In this document: in pieces, positions 26,101 through 35,484 of the stretch
Position numbering within the stretch: the first letter of the stretch is position 1
Layout: each line of letters begins with the position of its first letter
Assembly (NCBI GenBank): GCA_029204225.1
Contig: CM055112.1
Span: forward strand, 28,720,703-28,784,702
Length of the DNA: 64,000 nucleotides
From: Diphasiastrum complanatum
Taxonomy: Eukaryota; Streptophyta; Lycopodiopsida; Lycopodiales; Lycopodiaceae
Direction of reading: 5' to 3'
Position numbers and translations under genes: made by a program
Notes under the pieces: model-generated
The model's database searches: none
The model's input: the letters and a program-made list of their open reading frames with translations, nothing else
What the model was told of the DNA's origin: nothing

Positions 26101-26865
26101 ACAGTGGGCCAGTTTAATTTCTCGGAAAATCTTTGCTTAGAGATTACAGAGTAGCAGTGAAGCTTCATTTGTTAGATGCATATAATTTTTCCTCAGAATC
26201 ATCCTTGCCTAGCAACTTTAAAAGGGAAATGACATCAAATATTTTCCCATCCGTGGGCATACTATATGCAGATACAACAACGGTTTTAGCTTCGCTAAAT
26301 TCAAATTATCCTTATTTCGATTCTCCAGGGGAAGAGACAAACTAACCAGCCTTCAGCTTTGAATTGCTCTGCAGATTGCTTGAGCTGTTATAGGACGCAG
26401 CAACTGGCAACCATACATTAACTAATTGGTCGATTCCTTCCAACATACATTTGCTAATTTATTGATTCCTTCCTTCCAATACAATCCGTCATGAATTTAA
26501 TGCGAAAAATAAGCTTCTGACCACAAACACCTCCTGTAAAGCCTTGAATTACGCAATTCAAGGTAAAACAACGATAACAAGCAAAAATCTCCGCTCACAA
26601 TCTTTCATGAAGGGTACAAAAACAGTAAATCAGATGAATCCTGTGGTAGCTGACAACCGATACTCACAAAACAAACCAAACAAAAACGTGCTATTCTTCC
26701 ATCTTTAATTGAGAACTGATACCTGATTCTTTCAAAAGCATTGCGATTCTCCTTCAATGTCCACTGATCCTCTGCGCCGGAAGCATAGTAGTCAAACACC
26801 ATTTTGGGAAGCTTTTGCTTAGCCAGCGCCTCATACTCAGAAACATTAACCACCTCCATCGCCAT
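11119..26865 (-). CDS. GLO: peroxisomal glycolate oxidase, (S)-2-hydroxy-acid oxidase, 11 exons
   Basis: FMN enzyme of photorespiration: oxidises glycolate to glyoxylate with release of H2O2 in leaf peroxisomes. Exons on the minus strand: 26865-26723, 25529-25405, 25299-25253, 24822-24745, 14927-14803, 14680-14614, 14369-14307, 12756-12687, 12521-12421, 12004-11900, 11307-11119 (TAG 11121-11119). All introns are GT-AG and phases join to 1113 nt, 370 aa, near the family's usual length. Active-site and FMN residues known from the spinach enzyme are all present, offset by two: Tyr26, Trp110, Tyr131, Asp159, Arg166, Lys232, His256 (SNHGARQLD), Arg259. The C-terminus SRL is a PTS1 signal. Start: ATG 26865; a second ATG two codons later matches the usual N-terminus (MEVVNV). 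Nothing is broken, so the gene is probably functional. A long-chain 2-hydroxy-acid oxidase paralogue is the alternative, judged less likely. Confidence 0.97.
12757..14306 (-). other. glycolate oxidase intron 7 (1.55 kb)
   Basis: Bounded by GTGAAC at the donor and TGCAG at the acceptor. A 75-codon frame at 13647-13874 has no recognisable homology. No mobile element is seen. Confidence 0.85.
15125..15188. repeat. two interlocked perfect inverted repeats
   Basis: Arm A (15125-15136) pairs perfectly with A' (15159-15170), 12 bp. Arm B (15142-15159) pairs perfectly with B' (15171-15188), 18 bp. The order A-B-A'-B' is the topology of a pseudoknot; B and A' share one base. It lies 240 bp inside intron 4 from its 3' end. 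Confidence 0.95.
15434..15632 (-). repeat. G1 left LTR, first part
   Basis: Matches 19240-19455 of the right LTR, for example the run around GAGGAATGCCTCTCTCTAGG. It is interrupted at 15632 by a solo LTR and resumes at 16555. Confidence 0.85.
15633..16554 (+). mobile_element. solo LTR (922 bp), same family as the element at 40163
   Basis: Starts TGTTGTAAAG and ends GCGCAACA, canonical TG...CA. Flanks are CTGAC (15628-15632) and CTAAT (16555-16559); the uninterrupted right LTR of G1 reads CCGAC there, so both are explained as a CCGAC duplication decayed by transitions. Body and ends resemble the 5' LTR at 40163-41373 (shared GTGCTTTACCAG, CCCTTTGNGATGCC near the end). No internal domain remains, so it probably formed by LTR-LTR recombination. 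Confidence 0.85.
16555..16658 (-). repeat. G1 left LTR, second part
   Basis: Resumes with CCTTTCCTAAC after the nested LTR and ends GCATGACA, matching the right LTR end at 19727. About 190 bp present in the right LTR are missing between them. Confidence 0.85.
16627..16860 (-). pseudogene. gypsy pol C-terminus with chromodomain
   Basis: Encodes [19 protein letters not shown] then HIDATWE and YPYF, the chromodomain pattern (YLVKWxG ... ATWE) found at the integrase C-terminus of plant chromoviruses, where it is thought to guide insertion to marked chromatin. The frame reads through the polypurine tract (RREG) and stops at TGA 16627, about 32 bases inside the 3' LTR. Joined directly to an RT fragment, so the rest of pol is gone. 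Confidence 0.85.
16925..17862 (-). pseudogene. gypsy protease end and N-terminal reverse transcriptase
   Basis: Carries [34 protein letters not shown] and [12 protein letters not shown], the RT fingers and first-Asp region of Ty3/gypsy. An 87-bp tandem duplication (17200-17286, 17287-17373) repeats 29 residues in frame. A frameshift follows near 16985, and the frame then continues [10 protein letters not shown] before the deletion that removes the YxDD region. Confidence 0.88.
17200..17373. repeat. 87-bp in-frame tandem duplication in RT
   Basis: Two copies at exactly 87-bp offset (ACTAGAATGA at 17204 and 17291) differing at only a few positions. The duplicated protein segment contains YLAHGQI and [12 protein letters not shown]. 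Confidence 0.95.
17881..18692 (-). pseudogene. gypsy gag start, nucleocapsid and protease relic
   Basis: ATG at 18692 ([14 protein letters not shown]) begins a coiled-coil-like gag N-terminus that stops after about 40 residues. A lysine-glycine-rich stretch (18456 down) and a protease with [14 protein letters not shown] follow, where the canonical DTG or DSG is changed to DIG. The capsid core is missing, so this is an internal deletion and not only point decay. Confidence 0.75.
19240..19727 (-). repeat. G1 right (5') LTR
   Basis: Homologous to the split left LTR; ends ATGACA at 19727. The longer of the two, it shows the uninterrupted CCGAC target of the nested LTR (near 19455). Confidence 0.8.
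19796..20530 (-). pseudogene. Ty3/gypsy integrase core relic
   Basis: Minus strand encodes [20 protein letters not shown], the first-Asp motif of gypsy integrase, then AHFIF, then TNQDTSYI in place of the second-Asp motif. Frameshifts and stops throughout. It lies outside the G1 LTRs, so it is a separate fragment of a similar element. Confidence 0.7.
20754..20907. repeat. tandem duplication, period 77 bp
   Basis: TATGACT at 20754 and 20831 begins two similar units (GCTTCCACA ... CAAAGATGTA). No coding value seen. Confidence 0.8.
21880..22870 (-). pseudogene. copia reverse transcriptase relic
   Basis: Minus strand carries FVDDLILTG, the copia YVDD catalytic motif with Phe for Tyr, then [10 protein letters not shown]. 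Upstream in sense are pieces of the linker and of [10 protein letters not shown] (near 22400). At least three frames are needed, so it is dead. The boundary near 22870-22935 abuts a GC-rich island. Confidence 0.75.
22935..23365. repeat. GC-rich palindromic island, possible non-coding mobile element
   Basis: Both ends are GC-rich and full of short inverted repeats (CGGAACGTGTTCCG; GTTCCGGAAC; GGGGGCCCTGCCCCC; GGGGGGCAAGTCCCCCC) around an AT-rich centre (23030-23260). It sits between copia debris and ordinary intron sequence. Clear terminal repeats or target duplications were not found. Confidence 0.45.
23366..24744. other. left-over intron 4 sequence, no gene seen
   Basis: Contains a TATA-like TAGTATAAATAAGC near 24327 on the plus strand within a stretch that looks LTR-like, but no matching second copy, primer site or coding region was found. 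Confidence 0.4.
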
Positions 26866-26924
26866 GCTGCCCCCTGCACCTCTCTCTCCCCTCCCTGCTC
26901 GCTCTCCCTATCTCCCCTATCTCC

Positions 26925-26963
26925 TTCTTCTTCCTCTTCCTCCTCCTCCTCTTCTTCTTCTTC
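26925..26963 (-). repeat. GAA/GGA-rich tract in the glycolate oxidase 5' UTR region
   Basis: Pyrimidine triplets on plus (CTTCTTCC, CCTCCTCCT, CTTCTTCTTC) give a purine-rich strand in sense, 60-100 bases upstream of the start codon. GA-rich 5' UTRs are common in highly expressed plant genes; a regulatory role is inferred only. Confidence 0.6.
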
Positions 26964-26985
26964 AGCTTATTGATAATTCAATGAG

Positions 26986-26994
26986 TATTTATCC
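26986..26994 (-). promoter_or_regulatory. possible TATA box of glycolate oxidase
   Basis: Sense reads GGATAAATA, a fair TATA match about 120 bases upstream of the ATG, which would put the start of transcription near 26955-26962. Distance and sequence are plausible; not unique in this AT-rich DNA. Confidence 0.4.
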
Positions 26995-27036
26995 ACCACC
27001 ACTGCTGCCCTGTTATCTATTCCTCTTCATCTCTTG

Positions 27037-27104
27037 TTTTTTTTTTTTTTTTTTTGGGGGGGGGGGGGGGCAAGGTTGGTGGTGGTGGTGGTGGTGGTGG
27101 TGGT
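27037..27104. repeat. T19-G15-(GGT)9 tract upstream of glycolate oxidase
   Basis: Nineteen T (27037-27055), fifteen G (27056-27070), a short spacer, then about nine GGT units (27078-27104), 170-240 bases upstream of the start codon on the template strand. G-runs can form quadruplexes and the purine tract triplexes. Confidence 0.97.
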
Positions 27105-28740
27105 GAGGGAGGAAATTGTTGGGAGAACACAACCAAGAGTGATTCCTCATGCATCACCCACATCCATGTGGCTTCCTCCTTTGTGCCTTGCTTCCTCCAT
27201 CTTGGGACCCACTTCATCAAACGAGGGCCCTTGGCACATGATTTTGTGGAGGAGCTTGGATTGGGGTGATTTATCTATTAAGTTTTTTTCATTTTTGCAC
27301 TAAAAATTAGCCTTGCTAGTATTGCCAAGTAGTATATTGTATTGCTATAGTATATTGATCTTGATTGGATTGCTTGGCAATACCCCTTTCCCCAAAACCC
27401 TGGAAGGCCGTGATGGAGCCTATAGAACTTTTAGCTTTGTTCTTTCATAAAGTTAAGTTGTCTATTGTAATGATTTTACTAAAAGCATGAATTTTAGCAC
27501 AAAAATGCATTTTTGGGTTTTTCATTATTTTGGTTTGCTATCTCATTTTTAGCTTTGTTGTAAAAGCAGTAAGCTATTGTAGTGGTGAGTTTGAGTCTAT
27601 GGAATGTCCTTTTAGCTTTGTCGCAGTAGCAGTTATTGTGACGATTTGCTATGATTGAGGTGTCACTTTTAGGTGAGTTTAAGCATCAAAATGAGTTTCT
27701 TTTCATTTATCAATTCTTCTAAAATGCAATCTTTGTTTTTAATAATCTTCTGAACAATTTGAATGCTCTGCATAAGGCAAAGCTTCTCGTGATGTATCGA
27801 TCACCTTGTTTTTTTCTTCTGTTTTTTTGCCATTTTCTTTTTTTCATTTTTTAAGATGCAGGGATCTTTGCTTCTCACAACACCATTAATACCACCTTGT
27901 TTTTTCTTAATTTTCCAACAATTTGAATGCTTCTTGAAGTTGCTCAAATGTAGACATATACAACAAAGCTTCTCATGATCTTTTGAATCACTTCATTAGC
28001 TTCAAAAAGACAGTGGTAAGCTATTGTGACGATAGTGGTGCTGTTTTTGAATATGTCATTATTTGAGAGTAGAATTCGAATTGATTAACACATTCTTGAG
28101 GAAAAATGTATTGGATCTTTGTGTAGTTGATTCAACAATATGTTTAGAAGCTAACTGGTCAATTGAATCAAATGTATATCTAGAGCATGTTTTGAAGTTG
28201 TACCATGTTGCTAATTCAAATACTAATTCGATGTACACCTTCAAATTTATTGGGAGGCCTATTTTATAATTGATTCAAACATATACATTTTATGATCGTT
28301 ACTTGATTTGTAGATGACATGTAGTTGTCTTGTAATGATGCTTTTGGAACAAGATTTGCTATTGACTTTTCTCATCGAATTATATGCATGACATTATGAT
28401 GATTACATATAATCTAGCTTTGGTTATGATTTGTTTCAAGTTCAAGAACACTTTATGTTTGTTGAGGTCTATCAAAGACTAGATGTTCTTTTTGCTTTCC
28501 ACGGATAATTTTTTGTTCAACCAGAAAATATGCATTATGATGCATTTATGCTCTTTTGATAGCCGGAATCGGTTGAATCTTCTAACATAATTGGTTGCAC
28601 TTCAATTGAGTTGGGGCTTTCATTGGTATATCTGGTCGATTTTATTTTTTTATTTTTAGATGTGCTATCCATTAGGCTCTTTTGGCATCTGGAATCCGTC
28701 AGAAGAATCTTCACCAGAATCTTCTAACAATACTGGCCAA
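27105..28740. other. upstream intergenic region, no gene seen
   Basis: AT-rich. TTTTAGCTTTGT-like phrases recur between 27430 and 27640. The 28059-28269 frames on either strand are unrecognised. Part of 28300-28790 may be the 3' LTR of the copia relic that follows, because a pyrimidine-rich tract (ACTCCCTCTTCC) lies near 28795. Confidence 0.5.
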
Positions 28741-28799
28741 AATTGTCATTTGAATTAAACATGATAAATCTTAACTAGTTGACAATTTCTCACACTCCC

Positions 28800-29946
28800 T
28801 CTTCCGTACACCAAGTGATGTTCTATGCTTTTTAAACAAGTCCTTTCTAAGTGCTTTGGTGAAGATATCAGCCACACACTCCCTTGATGAGACATGTTGA
28901 AGCTCCACCTCCTTGTTCCCTATGCCACCTCAATATGCTTGCTCCTTGCATGAAATATAGGATTGCTTGGCAATCTTTGTGGGCTGATAGGTTGTCACAA
29001 AAGATGATTGGACTCTCTGAAAAATCCAGCAAGTGAAGATCTTTCACCATCCTCTTAATCCATAACATCTCCTTTGTACATGATGTAAGTGCTTTGTACT
29101 TGACCTCACTATATGACAATCAGATTGTAGCTTGTTTCTTTGACATCCAAGAGATAGATCCATAACCTATGAAAATAGCATGTGAACTAATGGATTTCTT
29201 ATCCATTTTATCTCCATCAAAGTCCGAATATAAACAAGTTAGGTGATGATTATTCGTAAAGCCATAATCTCTAGATCTCGAGATGTACCTCTCTACTCTC
29301 CTAGCTTCCAATGCTCCACACTAGGATTTTGCATAAATTGGCTTAATCTATCAACACAATAACTAAGATCAGGTCTTGTGATGGTTAGATATATGAGTGA
29401 ACCAACTAGCTTCCTATAGAGAGTATTGTCCTCAAAGGATCTTTCATTATCTCTTATAGTGAGCTTTACAATTGACTCCATAGGTGTATCACAAGACTTA
29501 GCATCTACCATATGAATCTCTTTAGAATAGAATTAGCATACTTCTCTTGAAAAATGAAAGTATATTGAGAAGATCTGAATACTTCTATTCCCAAGATATA
29601 GTGTAAAAGACCAAGATCATGCACCTCTAACTCCTTCTTGAGTGCAATCTTGATATCATCAATATCTTGAAATGTTGCCTCCGCTCAATATGATATCGTC
29701 CACATAGATTAGAAGAATAGTAGCATGATTTCCAACAAATCTATAATAAAGTGAATGATCATACTCACTCATCAAAAAAAATTGAGAGAGTAGAAATGTG
29801 TTAAGCTTAGCATACCAACTCCTTGGTGCTTGCTTAAGACCATACAAACTCTTTTGTAGAAAACAAACATGATTAGGCTTGCCATATGAGATGTAGTTTT
29901 CAGGTTGCTCCATGTACACTCTCATCACCAACACCATCCTCATCAA
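28800..29946 (-). pseudogene. copia RT-RNase H relic (family B copy a)
   Basis: Sense order: KSLYGLKQAPRSWYAKL, LIYVDDIILSGG (YVDD catalytic motif intact), CDTPMES, LYRKLVGSLIYLTITRPDLS, ISWMSKKQA, SEVKYKALTS and a decayed RNase H end. At least four frame breaks separate these blocks. Upstream it is fused to gag, with protease and integrase missing. Confidence 0.85.
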
Positions 29947-30377
29947 GATTTAGATTTCCTTGCTTAGCACCTTGATCTCTCTTTTTCTTGAAGCACTCAC
30001 TAGAAAAATGTCCTTTGACTCCACAATAGAAACATTTTAGCTTAGATCTATCTTTCTTCTTGCCAACAAAAGTAGAAGCCTCACCTTATCTTGCCCTTTA
30101 GAACACTTTCCTTTGACTTTGTCCTTGAACTTTCGTTTGATGAACATGGCTTCCTCCTCTCCAACTTGAGATGTAGAAGATGCACCTCCTCTTGATAGAA
30201 GCCTATACTCCTCATTCACCAAAATCTCTTGCAAATCCACCATACTTGGCAAAGTCTTTTGAATAGAAAAACTTTGAACAAGATTAGCATGATCATCCAA
30301 CAAGCCATTAAGAACAAATTGAACAAGTTAAACTTTCTTAATGCTCTCATCAATACATGCTAACTCATCATTGAATG
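29945..30377 (-). pseudogene. copia gag fragment fused to RT (family B copy a)
   Basis: Encodes ANLVQSFSIQKTLPS, ILVNEEYRLL and an intact zinc knuckle KCFYCGVKGHFSSEC (CX2CX4HX4C) at about 30000-30035. The N-terminal half of gag is cut off at 30377, where an LTR of opposite orientation begins. Downstream it meets RT sequence at about 29940 with protease and integrase deleted. Confidence 0.8.
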
Positions 30378-31063
30378 TGAAAAGTTGCCAACATTGGCAA
30401 ATTTAGCCACGTAGCATATTGTATATTTTTTGTGTATAATTGGGTTCCACACATGTATGGCCAAAATGCCATGGTGGAAACCCAGTCCTAATGTACATTA
30501 GGTCAAGTCAAAAGAGATGGTTGAGTCTATTTGGTAGAGATACCTACTTTGTAGGATTTACACCTTGATTTATGATGAGCGATTTTGACCAACTAGCTAC
30601 CTACCAAGCATGACTCTAGGAAATAGGCTAGGGTTTCATTATAGGGGCAAAAAAAGATTGAGTTAACTTCCTTATTACATGCTGTAAATTCACCCGAATT
30701 TACAAAGGAACACACTTTTGCTATGTATTCCAATCTCTTATAGTGAGAAGATAGATTATTTTTGGAGCTCATTTGGCAATCTCGAGTTTGCTCTCCATGT
30801 ACATTGATTCTTTGTGATCCAAATGAAACCAAGACTTATTGTACTTCAAACACTATCTACAAGCCGTACAACAGGCTACTATTCACATGTGCCAACTCGG
30901 ATTTGTGTTTATGTTCAATGATTTGATGCTTGTTGTTTGTCAAATTGCCAGTCTAGATCAACTTTTTGATGACTAGTTTTTTGATAGATTGTTAAGCAAG
31001 TACACAATCATTCTTGTGGATATTTTTAAGAACCATATGGTCCTAAAGTATTGTACTTTCACA
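30378..31063 (+). repeat. 5' LTR of copia family B copy b (approximate left end)
   Basis: Ends TACTTTCACA at 31063 directly before a primer site. It likely starts TGAAAAG at 30378, where the opposite-strand gag is interrupted; the same TGAAAA start is seen in sense in the family B LTR at 38931. The GGGTTCCACACATG region also resembles that LTR. A target duplication could not be confirmed. Confidence 0.6.
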
Positions 31064-31076
31064 TGGTATTAGAGCC
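31064..31076 (+). other. primer binding site, tRNA-iMet type (one mismatch)
   Basis: TGGTATTAGAGCC immediately after the CA of the LTR; one C-to-T change from the canonical site. Confidence 0.85.
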
Positions 31077-31694
31077 AAGTACAAGGGCATTAATCATTAA
31101 TCAAATATAATTCATTTTTTTCAAGTATTGGTGCTAAAAACTAGTTTTGTGAGGGCGAGCTAGAAGCTAAGTTTTGTTGAGGGGATTTGATTCCAAACTT
31201 GGTAGGGATCAAAATATGTACTGTTCACACGTGTGGGCACCTCTGAACCTACAATTAATGCATGATATTCATTTGATCCATAAAATTTCAATTTGAGAGA
31301 TCTTGATGTAATTTTTGGTGGAAGTTTTAGGATAAGCTACCAAGATTGTGTGCCATTAGTTAGATTTGAATTTGATTCAGGAGATCTACTTAATCTAGGC
31401 TGAAATAAAGTCCTTCTAAAGTGATTTACAGGTTTTGAAAGTACATCAAGTAGTGTGAGGGAGATGGAGTCATTTTTTTGTCCAAAAATAGCCAAGATTG
31501 GCAAGATTTGATTGTTTTGTAGATTTCACATCATCTGATCTTCATTCTATCTTTGTGAGGGAGTGCTAGAACTGAGATTATAAGTCCATTTGTTGGATTA
31601 GAAATCTAATTTGAGTGAAACACTACAAGAGAGACCTTTGTGAGATTCTGAAGTCAATCAAATCCATTTCTTGTTTGTAGAAATCACTAGTAAG

Positions 31695-32130
31695 ATGGGA
31701 TCTATTGGAGCATACCTTCTAGAAGCCAGTGAGAGATTGAATTCTACAAATTATGCTATTTGAAAGGCTAGGATAGTGTCACTATTAGTGCTCTAAGACC
31801 TTTATGAGTTCTTGATTGAAGATGAAGATGAACCTCTAGGTGCACAGGAGTTGATTAGATACAAAAAGATTACTTGCACTTCATTGTGTGAAGATTAATG
31901 TAAGCAATGATCTTTTGAGAAAAGTATCATCTTGTACTAGTGCTAAAAAGGCTTGGAATGCTTTAAAATCAATCTATGAATCAAGCAACACTTCTAGAGT
32001 TCTCATGCTTAGAAACCAAATCTTGCAAAGCATGAGAAGAAGTGAGGAGAGTGCACACAAGACTATGTGCTTACAATCAAGTTTACAAATAGGGAGCTGG
32101 CTTCCATTGTGTTGGAGAAATGTTTAGGGA
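31695..32130 (+). pseudogene. copia gag relic (family B copy b)
   Basis: ATG at 31695 gives MGSIGAYLLEASERLNSTNY, matching the start of the family B gag at 38116 (MASMGGFLLEASERLTSTNY). A stop after about 23 residues and frameshifts follow; KAWNALKSIYESSNTSRVLM and LRNQILQSMRRSEESAH are still clear. It decays beyond 32130 and no protease or pol follows. Confidence 0.85.
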
Positions 32131-34160
32131 AGGATCAGGATAGATCAATTTTCCTCTTCAATGTGTGTGCACTACTAGTGAGTTAATAGGCGAACACAAG
32201 AACATAATATTTTTAAAGCTTTTAATGAGCAGTGGTAGCGGAAGCGATGAGCAGACAACCAGACAAATCAATCAGATAGCCAGACAGAATATAGAAAAGC
32301 ATTGTAGTATTGACACAAATCTGAAAGTAGAACCAAACAGAGCTATAATCAGATTAAGTTTAACAAAATATACAAGTCAATAATGATGGGGCAAGGGAGA
32401 TAGAAGAATGTGAACGGTGAAGAGAGCAGGAATATTGCAGAACAGCTCTCCCATTACAATCAGCTACTAGATGCAAAAACGGTCTAATAGAAAGCTTATG
32501 CTAAGTATGATCACAACTTTGAGTGTTCTAATTGCCCAACATGATCTTAAAAATTAATTCATACTCACAAAAACGAGAGTATAGTCCACCGAAGAGATTA
32601 GAAATGGTATGTGTGTGGTATTACTGAAAAATGGATTCAATGTGAAGTTTGGTTCTGAAATAGATGGAAAGAGCAGTATGATATCATGAGTTCCTTAGGC
32701 ATCAAAGACAGCCATCGTCTGATCAGAAACTAAGGAGTCATAGACTCCTTGTTCTTATCAGAGTGAGTAAACAAGTGCGATCAAACAGCGATTCATCTAC
32801 GTTATACACAGATAGAAAAGCATGCTGCTGCTATATTGCACTAAAGCACAATAAGATAGCAATTACAACCAAAATGATGGCATAACTGGGAGGCTCAAAT
32901 AATGCGTCTCTGTTGGCTGATTCTGACGAATCCCCGAGATACTCGGACAGAGCAACTCAAGAGCACCTCTCACCTTAGACCGAGGAGGTCTCTGAGAAGA
33001 CGAGACTAATGAAGACTGAGAGCCGAGTATGAGAGCTGAGAAATACTAGCTAGGAAAGACATGCTAGAACTGTGTAAGCCTCATGGTGAATCCCGGAAGA
33101 TGGAATGACCATGTAGGAACTAGTATTTCTAAGCAAAGTAATAAATGGAAGTAGAGCCCTCTTAAAGAAAGTAGAGTGAGCCACCTTTTGATGGTGACCT
33201 CTAGTAGAGAGCAATATTCCACTTGTAATTTGTGAAATGTGAAAATTCCACTAAGATGCCACCTAAGGAGCTCACTTGCTTATTTAAGAGACTCCCTCTT
33301 TGTGAAGAAGAGATTTTTGCATTTTATCTACTCCATGCTTAATAAGAAGATTTTCCATGAGTTTGATGCTACACTAAGCTCCTTGATCATGATGGTTTTC
33401 TTGAGTGATGCCCCTATGATCATGTCCTTCCATTCATATTGTGTGTGGTTGTGGATTTAGAGTGGATTAATTTTCTTGCTTTCCTAGTTGTGGATTGGAT
33501 TTCTTGTTTTCTTGTGGATTAATGTAGGAGCCAGCATTCAAGTAAACTAAATAGGTTGGATCTGTGGTGTGATTCTTGCATATCTTTGTACAATCCAGTT
33601 CTTGATGTTCTTGGGATGTCCAAGAATCAGAAGGCTAGTTAGTTTCTTGATTCTTGGATTTCTAACATGTTGTAGTTTAGCTTTGTTTCTTGTTTTTGTC
33701 AAGTTATGCAAGATAGCTTAGTGTTAATGTAGTGCAGGCTCTGATTTCAGTCTGTTTTAAGTGTAGATAGCTGTAGAATTTGTAGAACGTTCATTGGTTT
33801 GTATGCTGATATGTGAATGAGCGTTCTTGGCTTGCATCCATGTAGAATGTAAGTGCGTTCAAGAGTGACGTCCCTAAGTAGTCCTCTAACAGGCAGGACA
33901 AAGAAAATCTATACTACAGAGTTATTCAGTCTGTTTATGCCTGGCCTGGGCATTGTAACACATAAGAAACAGTCAAGTAATGCCCAAACGAGCCTGGTAA
34001 CAGGCAAGAAATAGATCTGTAAGCAAGAAGTAGAAAAGTAAACAACAGGTCCTCTGGAGTAGGGGATCTGTCAACAGTCTCATGGACGGAGCGTCTCAAG
34101 TAATCTATGCTGGGATGATCTATTTATAGATTCCATCCATTTATTAACTACATTAAATGT
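32131..34160. other. no recognisable gene
   Basis: Mixed AT-rich sequence. No coding motif, LTR pair or RNA gene was recognised. Confidence 0.5.
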
Positions 34161-34199
34161 TTGTCACCTAGTTAGGTAAGTCGTTGTTCTTGGAAGTAT

Positions 34200-34740
34200 A
34201 TGGCTTTTGTGACAACTATACATAGTGTATACTGTCCACCCGTAGGAAATGTTGACATGGACGAGGACGTCGCAAATTCTCTCACTTCGCAAATTTTGGG
34301 AAGTGATTGGGAACGTTCCTCGTTCAAAATAGATGACCTTCGCTTTTCTCTCTCTCTTTGGGTTTTTCGTGAAAAAGTCGAAGGTGTCCTAAAACAGTTC
34401 AAGTCTTGAAATAAATGACCTTTGAGAATTTTCTCTCTCTTCGGAAACATTTTATGAAAAAGCCGAAGGTGCCCTAAAATGGTTGAACTTTAAACTCTGC
34501 CTAAGTGTTGCAATTCGGAGAAATACGCAAACGGCGAAACTGTCGCAAAATAGTTTAAACTATTGAACTATGCTAGTTTTGCATTTCAGGGAAATGTGAA
34601 AAGGACGACACTGTGGCGAACATAGTTCATTTCTGCAGATTGTCATGACACTTAGAGTATTTTTGCAGACTGTCGTGAAAGTAATTTATTTCTGCAGACT
34701 TGTTCTACATGCAAGTTTGTGGAAGTCCTTGAAGATGGCC
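34200..34740 (-). repeat. probable LTR region of copia element C with internal duplications
   Basis: Lies beyond the RNase H end of element C in sense. It holds an imperfect 85-bp duplication (near 34331 and 34416, each with TCTCTCT then AAAAAGNCGAAGGTG) and three TTTCTGCAGACTGTC-like units at 34630-34705. Exact ends were not found. Confidence 0.4.
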
Positions 34741-34989
34741 AAGTCTTCAATGACTTCAAGTTATTAAACTTAACATCTGAACTTAACAGGATTGGTTATC
34801 CTTTGTTGGAGATCAGTCGGAAGCCCATTGTAGATGTTCTTCAAATAAATTGGTTGTCTAAGTTTGTTATTCCTGCAAATATTAGATGAGTAGACGTAGA
34901 TTTAAGTTGGTTTTACCTTACTCTAGATCAATGATCAATAAACGTGTAGGAAGAATCATGAAATAGAAATTAGTCATTCACCAAGGAGA

Positions 34990-35480
34990 CAACTGTGGGT
35001 TAATTTTCAACATCCTTCGTTAAGGTCACGATTGGTGTTTTGGTATCTTCGTCAGGTTCAGCATGTTGAAGAACTTCTGATGCTTGATCTTGGGAAGAGC
35101 TTTAGTGAAGATGTCTGTGACCATTTCTGTTGTGGAGCAGTATTGAAGGATCACTTGCCCTAAGAAGACTTTCTCCCAAATGAAATGATACTGGATTTCT
35201 ATGTGCTTGGATTTGCCATGAAATCTGGAATTCAGTGACAGTGAAATACAGCTCAAGTTGTCAAACAGAATGGTGGTAGCATTGAACTGAGTGTGATGTA
35301 AGTTGTAAAGTCATAACCTAATCCATACAACTTCTTTTGAAGCTTGGCATGCTGCGATGTACTCTATCTCTGTGAAGAAAACACAACTGATTTTTGCTTC
35401 CTTGAGTTCCACGAAATCTGTCCCCCTGCCAGATAGAAATAGAACCCGGAGGTAGATTTTCTAGTAGAGACTGTTCCTCC
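34990..35480 (-). pseudogene. copia RNase H relic (element C)
   Basis: Encodes RKSTSGFYFYLAGGQISWNS, KSKHIEIQYHFIWEK and TDIFTKALPKIKH, the end of copia pol, over two frames. Its N-terminal continuation lies at 35871-36235; about 390 bp of unrelated sequence separate them. Confidence 0.85.
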
Positions 35481-35484
35481 CTCA

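Noticed and set aside
11119-26865. Treating the scattered glycolate oxidase pieces as a fragmented pseudogene
   Set aside because: Every gap is a GT-AG intron with matching phase and the joined length is exactly 371 codons including the stop.
27017-27303. Frames rich in Pro, Gly or Val upstream of glycolate oxidase
   Set aside because: Produced by the T/G/GGT tract; no conserved sequence outside it.
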